Part shown: piece after piece, positions 43,007 through 52,323 of the stretch
How the letters are laid out: each line of letters starts with the position of its first letter
How positions within the stretch are numbered: position 1 is the first letter of the stretch
Assembly: GCF_023008585.1 (NCBI RefSeq)
Contig: NZ_CP095391.1
Location: 372,001-436,000 of the forward strand
DNA from: Natribaculum breve
GTDB taxonomy: Archaea; Halobacteriota; Halobacteria; Halobacteriales; Natrialbaceae
DNA length: 64,000 nt
Direction of reading: 5' to 3'
Notes under the pieces: generated by a model
What the model saw: the letters and a program-made list of their open reading frames with translations, nothing else
Database searches by the model: none
Told to the model about the DNA's origin: nothing
Position numbers and translations under genes: made by a program

Positions 43007-44125
43007 ATGCACGCTGCCGTGCCGGAGTACGATCGAGACGAACTGCGCCAGCAGGCGGAGACGTTCGTTCGACAGTGCTACACCGAGTTGGACAAAGAGG
43101 GGGAGATCGAGCCTCGTCTGGCGGAGATCCGCGAGTCGATCGCCGAAACCGGCCACTACGAGCACACCTTCGAGGAACTCGAGCACGGCGCACGGATGGC
43201 CTGGCGCAACAGCAACCGCTGTATCGGGCGACTCTTCTGGCAGGCTCTCGACGTGATCGACGCACGCGACTGTGACGACGCCGAGAGCGTCCACGAGGCG
43301 CTGTGTCACCACCTCGAGTACGCGACCAACGGCGGCGACATCCGGCCGACGATCACGTTGTTCGAGCCGATGGTTCGCGGGGAACGGCAGGTTCGCATCT
43401 GGAACTACCAGCTCGTTCGCTACGCCGGCTACGAGACCGACGACGGCGTCGTCGGCGACCCGGACGAACTCGAGTTTACGGCGTACTGCCGTTCGCGGGG
43501 CTGGGAAGGCGAGGGGACCGCGTTCGACGTCCTCCCGCACGTGATCCAGATCCGCGACCGGGAACCGGAACTGTTCGAGGTGCCCGAGGACCTCGTCCTC
43601 GAGGTGCCGATCCGCCATCCGGAGTACGACTGGTTCGAGGACCTGGATCTCCAGTGGTACGCCGTCCCCGTCGTCTCGAACATGCGCCTCGAGATCGGCG
43701 GCCTCCAGTATACGGCCGCGCCGTTCAACGGCTGGTACATGGCGACCGAGATCGCTGCGCGGAACCTCGCCGACGAGGACCGGTACGATATGCTTCCGGC
43801 GGTCGCAGACGGAATCGGACTGGAAACCTCCCGCCAGCGGTCGCTGTGGAAAGACGAGGCGGTCGTCGAACTCAATCGGGCGGTGTTGCACTCCTTCGAG
43901 CGCGACGGCGTCACAATCGTCGACCACCACACGGCAGCCGAACAGTTCGAAGCGTTCGAAACGCGCGAAGCCGAGGCCGGTCGCGAGGTGACCGGCGACT
44001 GGTCGTGGCTCATCCCGCCGGTCTCCCCGGCGACGACGCACATCTTCCACAAGACCTACGACAATTCGATCGAGACGCCGAACTTCTTCTACCAGGAGCC
44101 GCCGTACGAAGACGACGAACAGTGA
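43007..44125 (+). CDS. nos: Nitric oxide synthase oxygenase (reductase-less)
   Basis: A 372-aa protein matching bacterial-type NOS oxygenases along its length. The heme motif MAWRNSNRCIGRLFW places the axial Cys at 72, the arginine-binding Glu is Glu248 in FNGWYMATEIAARNLAD, and the late region has TGDWSWLIPPVSPATTHIFH then KTYDNSIETPNFFYQEPPYE. It has no reductase domain and no zinc-Cys N-hook. It converts arginine to citrulline and NO using electrons from a separate reductase. ATG 43007 gives the usual length; an in-frame start at 42824 would add 61 residues. It stands alone between IS-damaged loci. Archaeal NOS genes are known but scattered, so horizontal acquisition is plausible. Confidence 0.93.
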   Translation: MHAAVPEYDRDELRQQAETFVRQCYTELDKEGEIEPRLAEIRESIAETGHYEHTFEELEHGARMAWRNSNRCIGRLFWQALDVIDARDCDDAESVHEALCHHLEYATNGGDIRPTITLFEPMVRGERQVRIWNYQLVRYAGYETDDGVVGDPDELEFTAYCRSRGWEGEGTAFDVLPHVIQIRDREPELFEVPEDLVLEVPIRHPEYDWFEDLDLQWYAVPVVSNMRLEIGGLQYTAAPFNGWYMATEIAARNLADEDRYDMLPAVADGIGLETSRQRSLWKDEAVVELNRAVLHSFERDGVTIVDHHTAAEQFEAFETREAEAGREVTGDWSWLIPPVSPATTHIFHKTYDNSIETPNFFYQEPPYEDDEQ

Positions 44126-44932
44126 TCGTGTCGGACGACGGTCGGTAACCGTCTCGATCCGCTCGAGCGACCGTCACCACGGGTGGAAGGCCACGAGACG
44201 CGATCGGAGCGTTCCTGACGGCATGCACTATCGAACGAGCGTCGACGGTTCGCCTCGCCGGGCACGGACGACGCCGGTTCCCGTTTTGTCACGTGTCGTC
44301 GACGATCGTCTGCCTTTCACAGTAGCGAGGGCGTCACTCGTTCGACGGGTTCGATCTCGAGGTAGTTCACCCGGTTGAGGGGTCGTTGGGGGGTTTTTCG
44401 AGGTCGTGGTCGTGGGGTTTCGGTGGATGGACCGGAACCCCGTCGACTCCCGTACCCTCCGTCGCGTCCGCGGTCTCACCGCTCGTGAAGTTGACGACCG
44501 GCTCCGGCGCGACGGACCGAACGTCCTGCCGACCCAGCGGCCACCGCCGGCGTGGCACGTGTTCGTCGAGCAGTTCGTTCACTTCTTTGCGATCATGCTC
44601 TGGGTCGCGAGCGGTCTGGCGTTCGTCGCCGGACTGAGCGAACTGGGAGTTGCGATCGCTCTGGTCGTGGTCGTCAACGGCGTCTTCGCGTTCGTCCAGG
44701 AGTACCGCGCCGAGCGTGCGGCAGAACGGCTTCGAGATCTGCTTCCGAAACGAGTCACCGTCCGCCGTGACGGGACGACGCGCGAGATCGACGCGACGGA
44801 ACTCGTCGTCGACGACGTCGTCTTGCTCGGCCCGGGGGATCGCGTATCGGCGGATCTCGAGATCGTCGATTCCCACGGCCTGCAACTCGACGTCTCGTTA
44901 CAGCGGAGGCAGGGAGAAAGCCCACGGCTTTA

Positions 44933-46320
44933 CAGTAGTTGCTGATTCGATCAGGAAAGCCGCAAGGATTGAAGTCTCAGACTCAACTCCGACTTCGTGA
45001 AATCGTGCTCAGTGCTGTCCAGAGAGTGGAACAGCTGCCGAAGCTTTTCGTCAGCCGTTGTTTTTCCAGTCTTGCCAGTACTGAACGGCGTACTGACTCG
45101 GGCTGAGAAGCCCGAGTCAGTCGCCGAGACAACCGTTATCCGTACGGTATTTGCCCGAGAAACGCGCGAAACAGGGCGGTCGGGACGACTGGCTCAGTCC
45201 CGACCGCCCGATGTGGAGTTACGAGCAGATTCGTCAACACCCACAGATTGTACAGTGCAACGGCGAACAGGAAGTAGAACAGCCGTACCGAGAACGTCGG
45301 TGTCGACGTTCTCGGGAGAAACTCCGTGATCTTTCGATAGGACGTCTCGATGCCCCAGCGACGGCGATACGCTTCGGCCAGAGGCCGAGCGATTTCGACG
45401 TCAGTGCCGACGTCGAGATCGCAGTTGGTGACCAGACAGAAGTGATCGTCGTCTCGTGTTCGGTGCGGAACGACGACGAGCCGGACTGTCGTCCGGCCCG
45501 TCGGCGGATTCGATCGAGCCATCTCGTACTCTGCGATGAACGTGTCGCTGTCGTGCTCATCGATGAACTGCTGTACCTTTCGTGTTTGCGGCGCACGCAT
45601 TAGGAACTCAACGTCGAGATTTTCGAGCGTCAATGCGAGGTGAACACGATAGAAGCCACGATCGAGGTAGAGCCGGTTGATGTCGACGTACTCGCGGGCG
45701 TCTGAGACGAGTTGGCGGATCGCCTCCGCCAACTCGTCGGTATCGCTCCCCTCCACCGCTACCGATCCGAGCGTGAATCGGACGCTCGGATCGACAATAC
45801 AGACGGTAGCGAACTTGTACGCGCGATCGGTACCCTGCGCTGGATTCGTTGTGCAGACGTGAGGAGTCTCTTCGTCTCCGTAATAGAGCCAGTCGTGAAC
45901 GTCGATTGCGACGTCGACTGGCCGAGTAAACACACGGTTGCGAGCCGCTTCGTCGAGGATTGCGTCGCGGACGCGGTCGAACTGATCGTCGACCGCATCC
46001 GCATCAAGCCCACGCAAATGGTAGAGGAGTGCCCGTGCGAGCGGATTTCGAGCGGTTGCGTCAATGGAAATATCGTCGCCACGAGCGAGCTGATAGGCTT
46101 TCGCGCCAGTGTTGGCGAACTCGTTGTCGAAGGCAATCCGAGCGAGGACTTGTTGGAACTCCTCGCTCGGATAGGTGCCGTTAGCAGCAATCTCGAAGTT
46201 GATCTCCGGAAATAGTAGCGACGACGCTGCTCGAGTCACCTGCGTTGCTTCGGTTGTCTCGACCATATCGAGACAACGACCGCGACGACAATCGTCGCTT
46301 GGCCACTTTAGCAACTACTG
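44933..46320 (-). mobile_element. ISH3-like insertion sequence
   Basis: A 1388-bp element with 11-bp inverted ends CAGTAGTTGCT/AGCAACTACTG and a 4-bp direct repeat TTTA (44929-44932, 46321-46324). The target is the loop of the MITE left-end hairpin. It carries one transposase gene on the minus strand. Family assignment is from the transposase pattern and the short target duplication. Confidence 0.8.
45136..46266 (-). CDS. DDE transposase, ISH3-like
   Basis: A 376-aa transposase. Catalytic Asp candidates are in VDVAIDVHDWLYYGDEET and RLYLDRGFYRVHLALTL, and the Glu in EAYRRRWGIETSYRKITEFL, followed by VRLFYFLFAVALYNLWVLTN, as in ISH3-type and related haloarchaeal transposases. ATG 46266 (MVETTEATQV) is preferred over an upstream in-frame ATG at 46314 that lies inside the terminal repeat. 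Intact frame. Confidence 0.8.
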   Translation of the reverse strand: MVETTEATQVTRAASSLLFPEINFEIAANGTYPSEEFQQVLARIAFDNEFANTGAKAYQLARGDDISIDATARNPLARALLYHLRGLDADAVDDQFDRVRDAILDEAARNRVFTRPVDVAIDVHDWLYYGDEETPHVCTTNPAQGTDRAYKFATVCIVDPSVRFTLGSVAVEGSDTDELAEAIRQLVSDAREYVDINRLYLDRGFYRVHLALTLENLDVEFLMRAPQTRKVQQFIDEHDSDTFIAEYEMARSNPPTGRTTVRLVVVPHRTRDDDHFCLVTNCDLDVGTDVEIARPLAEAYRRRWGIETSYRKITEFLPRTSTPTFSVRLFYFLFAVALYNLWVLTNLLVTPHRAVGTEPVVPTALFRAFLGQIPYG

Positions 46321-48797
46321 TTTAGCCGTGGGATGAATCCCGTAAGCTTGATTGGTATTCCCTCCGAAATCAGGGGTACCGAGTCCGAGGCAAGCCCACC
46401 AAAGCCGCTGTCTCGGTCGGGGGCCGTACTGGCTCGGCCCGAACCCCGGCATCCGACCGGGGAACTCCCGACGTGGGGATGCCCGTCTGTGACGGGTCCT
46501 CGGCCGTCTGTGGCGGTCGAACCCCACGACTGAAGTCGTGGGAGAAGTCAGTCACCGGCGAGAGCGTTCCAGAGTCGGTCGCGGCAGGCGAGACTGCGTA
46601 TGCAGGAACGTTCGTCGTCGAGGGTGAAGCGACGGGGATCGTCCAGGCGACCGGATCCGAGACGAGACTCGGGGAGATCGCAGTATTGACGCGTGCGAGA
46701 GAGCGTCCGGAGACGCCACTTCACCACGAGATCGATCGCCTCGTCAGAGTCATCGCGACCGTCGCCGTCGTAGTCGGCGGCGTCTTCTTCGCCGTGAGCG
46801 TGGCACTCGGGACCGACCCCGGCGTCGGCATTCTCTTTGCGATCGGCGTCACTGTCGCGCTCGTTCCCGAGGGGCTTCTCCCGAGCGTGACGATGTCTCT
46901 CGCCGTCGGAGCCAAACGCCTCGCGACGGAGAACGCGCTCGTTCGGCGACTCGAGTCCGTCGAGACGCTCGGCTCGACGACGTTCATCTGCACGGACAAG
47001 ACGGGGACGCTCACACAGAACCAAATGGCCGTCGTCGAAGCCTGGACGCCGATGGGTCGCGCCCGGATCGAGGGCGACGGCTACGAACCGACGGGAACCG
47101 TCGGCGCAGACGATGGGACGCGACCCGTTCTTCGAGACCTGGGCACCGTCGTCGCGCGGTGTTCGACCGGCGACGTCGAAAAGCGGGACGACGAGTGGGT
47201 GGCACACGGCGATCCGATGGAGGCCGCACTCGTCGCGTTTGCCCGTCGACTGGACGTGAACGTTCCGGAGCGAACGCGTGCGAATCCGGACGTGCGGCGG
47301 TTTCCGTTCGATCCACGACGGCGGCGAACGTCGGTGCTCACGCAGGATCGACTGCTGGTGATGGGCGCGCCGGAGGCGGTCATCTCGAGGACTCGTCACG
47401 GGGGTGACGACGCGAGGGCCGCGGTCGCGGAGATGGCAGAACGCGGACTGCGCGTTCTCGCGGTCGCAACGCGGCCTGCCGACGACGTACCCGTAGACGA
47501 CGGCCTCGAGTCGATCGAGACGGACCTCGATCTGGTCGGTGTCGTCGGACTCGAGGACCCGCCGCGGCCCGGCGTGGCGGCTGCCGTCACCGCGAGCAAG
47601 AACGCGTCCGTCCGGACGGCGATGATAACGGGCGATCACCCGACAACGGCACGGGCGATCGCCGAGGAGGTCGGGTTGCTGGCCGACGAGGGACTCGTCG
47701 TCGACGGCGACGATCTTCCCGACGACGAACAGGTCCTCGGGGCACTTCTGGACCGCGACGGCGTCGTGGTGAGTCGGGTCAGCCCCGAGGATAAACTCCG
47801 AATCGCCCGCGCGTTGCAAAACAGGGGTCACGTCGTGGCGATGACCGGCGACGGCGTCAACGACGGGCCAGCGCTCCAGGAAGCCGACGTCGGCGTCGCG
47901 ATGGGCCGTTCGGGAACGGACGTCGCGCGCGAGGCGGCGGATCTGGTCTTGCTCGACGATAACTTCGAGACGATCGTCAACGCGATTAAACAGGGACGCG
48001 CGACGTTCTACAACATCAAGCGGTTTCTCACCTACCACCTCACGGACAACGTCGCACAGCTCACACCGTTCGTCGTGTGGGCACTCGCAGCGGGGCAGTT
48101 TCCGCTCGCGCTCGGCATCCTCCAGATCCTCGCACTCGACATCGGCACCGATCTCCTTCCAGCGCTCGCACTCGGCTCTGAACCGCCCTCCGAGGACGTC
48201 CTTCGGCAGCCACTCGAGGCCGAGCACCTGATCGACGAGACGGTACTCGGGCGGGCGTTCGGCGTTCTCGGCCCGACCGAAGCGACCGTCGAGATGACCG
48301 CGTTCGTCGTCGCACTCGCCACCTTCGGCTGGACGCCAGGCGGCGAATTCCCCGCCCAGCCTGGACTCCTGGCTGCGTCCGGGGCGGCGTTCACTGCCGT
48401 CGTCGTCGGCCAGATGGCGAACGCCTTCGCCTGTCGGAGTACGACCAAGTGGCCCGGCGTGCTCGGCTGGACGTCCAACCGCCTCCTCGTCGGTGCGGTC
48501 GGCGTCGAGTTACTCACGTTACTGGTGTTCCTCTTCGTTGGACCGATCGCACGGATACTGGGACACGCGCCGCCGCCGCTCGAGGGAGCGCTCGTCGCCC
48601 TGCTCGCCGCGCCGGCAATTTTGCTCGTCGACGCGATACACAAACGCTGGCGTGCGAGAAGAAACGATCGCGGTTCAGAATAGCTACTCGAGCGGGAGCG
48701 ACGCTCGCGTGAGGTCGCAGCCTCCTCCATCAGTGATCGAGCACCACCCGGTGGAGGTGTACCCACCGTCGACGACGATCGACTCGCCGTTCACGAA

Positions 48798-49460
48798 TCA
48801 CTCGTTCGCGATCGCCGCTACCTCGTGGAGCGACTCGACTTCGTAGGTCGGGGCGACCGAGAGGTCCACGTCACGACAGTGGGGGCGGCGAACGAACACC
48901 GAATCCACTCCCGCTCGGTGGGCCGCCACCACGTCGCTTTCGCTGTCGCCGACGTAGAGGGCCGAGTCGGCGTCGAGATCGGTCAACGCACGCTCGAGGT
49001 AGTAGGGGTTCGGTTTCTTCAACTCGAGGCTCTGGACGGTCTTCTCACGGCCGTAGTAGGTGTCGAACGTCGGTAGCGGATCGAAAAAGTCGAGGAGGAA
49101 CTCGAGGGTGCTGTGGTGGTTGTTGGTCACGACTCCACGATTGCAGGTAACGTCTGTGATCGCTGCGACATCCTCGTAGCAGGTCCGCGCTCCCGTTCTG
49201 AATGCGGCCAGTTGCGACTGCTCGTCGTGGTGCTCGCGTGCGTCCCAGAACGTCTCCGCCTCGAGGTCGTAGGCTGCACAGATTTCGTGTAGTCTGTCGA
49301 CGGTCACGCCCTCGACGACGTCGTCGACGTGTCGTCGGTCGGCGGCTTCGACGCCAACCTCACGGAACGCCGTTCTCGTGGCTTCGGACTGCGTTTCGTA
49401 CGCAGGCGGCTTGACGAGCACGCCGTCGTTGTCGAACAGAACCGTGTCGTAATCGATCAC
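48798..49460 (-). CDS. HAD-superfamily hydrolase
   Basis: A 220-aa protein. Motif I is DTVLFDNDGVLVKP with the nucleophile and general acid aspartates (D-N-D-G), motif II is in RGVVTNNHHST, motif III Lys is in LELKKPNPYYLERAL and motif IV is ALYVGDSESDVVAAHRAGVD. This fits the phosphoglycolate phosphatase-like subfamily with a helical cap. It is a cytoplasmic phosphatase with unknown substrate, convergent with the ATPase pseudogene. Confidence 0.87.
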   Translation of the reverse strand: MIDYDTVLFDNDGVLVKPPAYETQSEATRTAFREVGVEAADRRHVDDVVEGVTVDRLHEICAAYDLEAETFWDAREHHDEQSQLAAFRTGARTCYEDVAAITDVTCNRGVVTNNHHSTLEFLLDFFDPLPTFDTYYGREKTVQSLELKKPNPYYLERALTDLDADSALYVGDSESDVVAAHRAGVDSVFVRRPHCRDVDLSVAPTYEVESLHEVAAIANE

Positions 49461-49675
49461 GCTCTATCGATGATCTGTCCAGCTAATTCATCATTTCGAT
49501 TAACTCTCTCAGACCGCACCCGGCCCACAGCTCGGATCGTCTCGCCTCACCTCGACGGGACGAACTGACTGCTGGGTGTCTCACACGTCGTTTCTTAGTA
49601 TCGTCGGGTTTTGATCAGATGAATACAATAGGGTTTATCGCCGGATGGATGGGTTCACTATGTGGTGTGGTACCA

Positions 49676-50998
49676 ATGGCTATGCACGTCCACCAGTGGA
49701 TCGACGACCACGAAGAGGAAATGATCGACTTCCTACAGGAGTACGTCCGCTACCGGTCGCCGACCGAACACGAACGGGAGGTCCAGCGAGAGTTCGTCGA
49801 GCCGTTCTTCAGAGACGAGATGCGCTGGGACGACGTCGACGTCGTCGACGTCTCGGAGGAGGCGGATCGACCCAACATCAACGGTCGGCACGTCGGTACT
49901 GGCGACGGTGAGGGGCGCAATCTCCTGTTCAACGGTCACTCGGATATCGTCGACGTCTCCGAGGAAGCCGAGGAAGCGTGGACGACGGACCCGTGGGAGC
50001 CCGTCGTCCAGGACGGCAAACTCTACGGTCGTGGCGCGAACGACATGAAGGGGCCGAACACCGCGATGATCTGGGCGGCGAAAGCCGTGATGGAGTCCGA
50101 CGTCGAACTCAGCGGCGACCTCATGATGAGCATCGTCGTCGGCGAGGAGTTGAACCAACAGGAGTACGGCTCGATCGCAGCGACGGACGCGTTCCTGGAC
50201 GAGGGAATCGACATTCCGATCTGTCTCAACACGGAGCCGACGAACAACGAGATTCACACCAAAAGCGCCGCGACGTTCGACTTCACCATCACGATCCACG
50301 GCAAAGAGGTGCACACCTCCCAGCGGAACCTCACCCGGTATCCACAGCGTCACGGAATTCCGGTCGGACAGGACGTTGGTGTGGACGCGGGGTTGCTCAT
50401 GGCGGAACTCCTCCAGGAGTTCCACGATCTCGAGCACCAGTGGAACATGCGCTACCGGGACGAGATTTACGGCGGCGGCGGCCACCCCGCACCGGACGCA
50501 CAGGGGGTCGGCCCGATCGGCATCAACTGCACGATCGTGGAGGCCGGCGACTACATCGCGTCGCTCCCAGGTCAGGCGACGATCGAGGGGCACGTGTTCT
50601 ATCCGCCGTTCGCCGACGACGAGAAACTCTGGAGCGAGATGCAGGCGGTCGTCGAGAAGCTGGCGCTGACACACGACTGGCTGGACGAGCATCCGCCGGA
50701 GATGAGCTGGAAGGACGTCTTCGACTGGCCGGCGTTCGACGTCCCCGTCGATCATCCCGCCTGTCAGACGCTGGGCGCGGTCGTCGAAGACGTCACCGAC
50801 GAACCACCCGTGTACTCGGGTTTCAAAGCCGTCGCCGACAACTCGTACATCCAGCGCGACTGCGGAGTAGACACGATCAGCCTGGGTCCCGGGGATATCT
50901 CGATGGGAACGCACGGACCGGACGAGTACATCCCGCTCGAGCAGTTCGTAACGGCAGCGAAGATCTACGCCTCCACGATCCTCGAGTGGTGCGGGTGA
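49676..50998 (+). CDS. M20-family metallopeptidase (ArgE/DapE/acetylornithine deacetylase type)
   Basis: A 440-aa protein. Zinc ligands are in LFNGHSDIVDVSEEAEEAW (His, Asp), RGANDMKGPNTAM (bridging Asp), VVGEELNQQEYGSIAATDAF (Glu-Glu, catalytic and ligand) and late SMGTHGPDEYIPLEQF (His). The dimerisation lid lies between (about residues 205-330). ATG 49676 or 49682; further upstream ATG 49619 adds a hydrophobic leader that may be non-native. It hydrolyses an N-acyl or amide bond of an amino acid derivative; substrate unassigned. It stands alone. Confidence 0.87.
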   Translation: MAMHVHQWIDDHEEEMIDFLQEYVRYRSPTEHEREVQREFVEPFFRDEMRWDDVDVVDVSEEADRPNINGRHVGTGDGEGRNLLFNGHSDIVDVSEEAEEAWTTDPWEPVVQDGKLYGRGANDMKGPNTAMIWAAKAVMESDVELSGDLMMSIVVGEELNQQEYGSIAATDAFLDEGIDIPICLNTEPTNNEIHTKSAATFDFTITIHGKEVHTSQRNLTRYPQRHGIPVGQDVGVDAGLLMAELLQEFHDLEHQWNMRYRDEIYGGGGHPAPDAQGVGPIGINCTIVEAGDYIASLPGQATIEGHVFYPPFADDEKLWSEMQAVVEKLALTHDWLDEHPPEMSWKDVFDWPAFDVPVDHPACQTLGAVVEDVTDEPPVYSGFKAVADNSYIQRDCGVDTISLGPGDISMGTHGPDEYIPLEQFVTAAKIYASTILEWCG

Positions 50999-51132
50999 CG
51001 GCGATCCGGAGTCTGGGTGTGGATCGACGCCGATTCCGGTACGCACGACACGGGTGCGGGCTCCGAGAGTCGACGCTCACTCTCGCAGTGGGTGGATCGG
51101 ACGCGACCGTCTCGTCGCCGGATCTGCCCATT

Positions 51133-52323
51133 TCAATCGGACGAGCGGCCGGTTTCGTCGCTCGTCTGTGCCGCAGTCGCCGCAAGCGCGCGGAACGCGA
51201 TCGTCGGAAACTGCGCCTCGACGGTGCTCGGCTGCCGACCACTGCCGGCGGTGACGGTCGACAGCGGCACTCGTTCGACGACGCCGCAGTCGGCGAGTTC
51301 GTACAGGAACCGCTTGACGGTGCCGGCAGTCGGCGACGATCGATCGGCGATCGCGGTCGCGATCTCGCGAATCGGACGGTCCGTCGACTCGAGTTCGGTG
51401 AGTGCGAGTAACACCCGCTGGCGGGTCTCCGAGAGCGCGAGCGGCCGACCGACGTGGACGCCGTCGTCGGGGACGTCGTCCCGTGCTCGCTCGAGGTGGT
51501 GAGACTCGATTCGATCCGCACCGTCCTCGCTCGCGAGTACGGCGGCCCCGAACAGGGCTGCGAGCGCATCGTGAGCGTTTCCGTCGGCCCAGGCGGCGAG
51601 TTCGCGGACGGCGTCGTGGCCGAGCGCGCCCGCCGCGAGACCGGTCGAGACGCGGTCGGTGATCACGTCCACCAGTTCGTGGTCACGGTAGGCCGTCACG
51701 GAGACGGTCGTACCCCGGTGGTCGTCGGGTTCACGCTGTCCGACCGCGACGGTCGAAACGCGGTCCTCGACCGGGGTCAGGAGTTCGCGGACGCGCTCGG
51801 CCCCGAGCGTCTCGGGTTCGTCGTGGTGGTCGATCGCGACGACCGCTCGCCGGTCCGGGCGGGAGAGCCTGTCGGCCAGGCGCTCGCGTAGTTCGTCGGT
51901 TCCGACGCCGCTTTCGGGGACCCGGTCGGTCGAAATTCTCGAGAGCACGGCCCGGTAGAAGGCGAACGGACTCTCGACCTGTCGGCCGTCGACGGTGACG
52001 AACCACGTCACCGGCCCGGTGCTCCCCGCTCGCGTCGTCGTGCCGATCGTCCGACTCGGACCGCCGAACTGTTCGTTCAAGGCGTCGAACAGGGCGGTGA
52101 CGATCGCTGACGTTCCCGATCCCGCAGGTCCGACGACCGCGACCGGCGACGGCAACTCGCCGTCGAAGACCGGCTCGAGCGCGTCGAGCAGTTGCTCTAA
52201 GACGGGACCGCGACCGACCGGCTCCGCCCGGTGGACGACGGGGCTGAGCTGGTCGCGGTCGACGACGACGCGCCCGCCCCGTCGCGCCGACCGCCGGCGA
52301 GCGATTCGCTCCTGCAAGTCCAT
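51133..52323 (-). CDS. Cdc6-like AAA-type protein with degenerate ATP site
   Basis: A 396-aa protein with an Orc1/Cdc6-like plan: N-terminal AAA region (VLEQLLDALEPVFDGELPSP then VAVVGPAGSGTSAIVTALF), a middle helical part with HDALAALFGAAVLASEDGAD, and a C-terminal winged helix (ALTELESTDRPIREIATAIA). The P-loop reads GPAGSGTS where GPxGxGK(S/T) is expected, so the ATP-binding Lys is replaced by Thr. The Walker B-like strand (AVVAIDHHDEP) has Asp but not the following Glu. ATP hydrolysis is therefore unlikely. The ATG overlaps the glpC stop (TAATG), so it is co-translated with glpABC. A regulatory DNA-binding role for the glycerol locus is the natural inference. Confidence 0.75.
   Translation of the reverse strand: MDLQERIARRRSARRGGRVVVDRDQLSPVVHRAEPVGRGPVLEQLLDALEPVFDGELPSPVAVVGPAGSGTSAIVTALFDALNEQFGGPSRTIGTTTRAGSTGPVTWFVTVDGRQVESPFAFYRAVLSRISTDRVPESGVGTDELRERLADRLSRPDRRAVVAIDHHDEPETLGAERVRELLTPVEDRVSTVAVGQREPDDHRGTTVSVTAYRDHELVDVITDRVSTGLAAGALGHDAVRELAAWADGNAHDALAALFGAAVLASEDGADRIESHHLERARDDVPDDGVHVGRPLALSETRQRVLLALTELESTDRPIREIATAIADRSSPTAGTVKRFLYELADCGVVERVPLSTVTAGSGRQPSTVEAQFPTIAFRALAATAAQTSDETGRSSD

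Larger units (their letters stand above)
44902..46551 (+). mobile_element. 258-bp MITE copy B (interrupted by an ISH3-like element)
   Basis: MITE parts are 44902-44932 and 46325-46551 (31 + 227 = 258 bp). It lies after TTAC (44898-44901) inside the P-type ATPase gene without target duplication. Both ends are exact because the ATPase frame is restored by removing this interval. The right portion is the same as copy A except that the end hairpin reads CGACTGAAGTCG instead of CGACTTCAGTCG. Confidence 0.88.
44427..48683 (+). pseudogene. P-type cation ATPase split by a MITE carrying an IS
   Basis: The 5' part (44427-44901) gives an N-terminal cation-ATPase domain, two helices and the start of the actuator domain to LQLDVSL. 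The 3' part (from 46552) continues LTGESVPESVAAGETAYAGT, then IGVTVALVPEGLLPSVTMSL (PEGL), the phosphorylation site CTDKTGTLTQNQM, hinge MTGDGVNDGPALQEADVGVA, and about six C-terminal helices. Removing 44902-46551 restores SLLTGES exactly. It is a P2-type (Ca2+/Mg2+/H+-like) pump; the ion is not determined. In its present state it is interrupted, although the distal frame could still be translated from an internal start. Confidence 0.9.

Noticed and set aside
42662..44050. 462-codon minus-strand frame opposite NOS
   Set aside because: NOS is unambiguous on the plus strand; the antisense frame follows from codon bias.
46333..46533. 66-codon ORF inside the 258-bp MITE (also in copy A)
   Set aside because: Both strands are open by chance; the region has end hairpins and no coding constraint, and copies are too alike to test it.
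46548..48227. 559-codon minus-strand frame opposite the P-type ATPase
   Set aside because: The plus strand has all P-type ATPase motifs; the minus frame has none and consists of Arg/Asp/His-rich sequence.
49978..51411. 477-codon plus frame within the M20 peptidase region
   Set aside because: Arg-rich shadow of the peptidase, which has all zinc ligands in the other frame.
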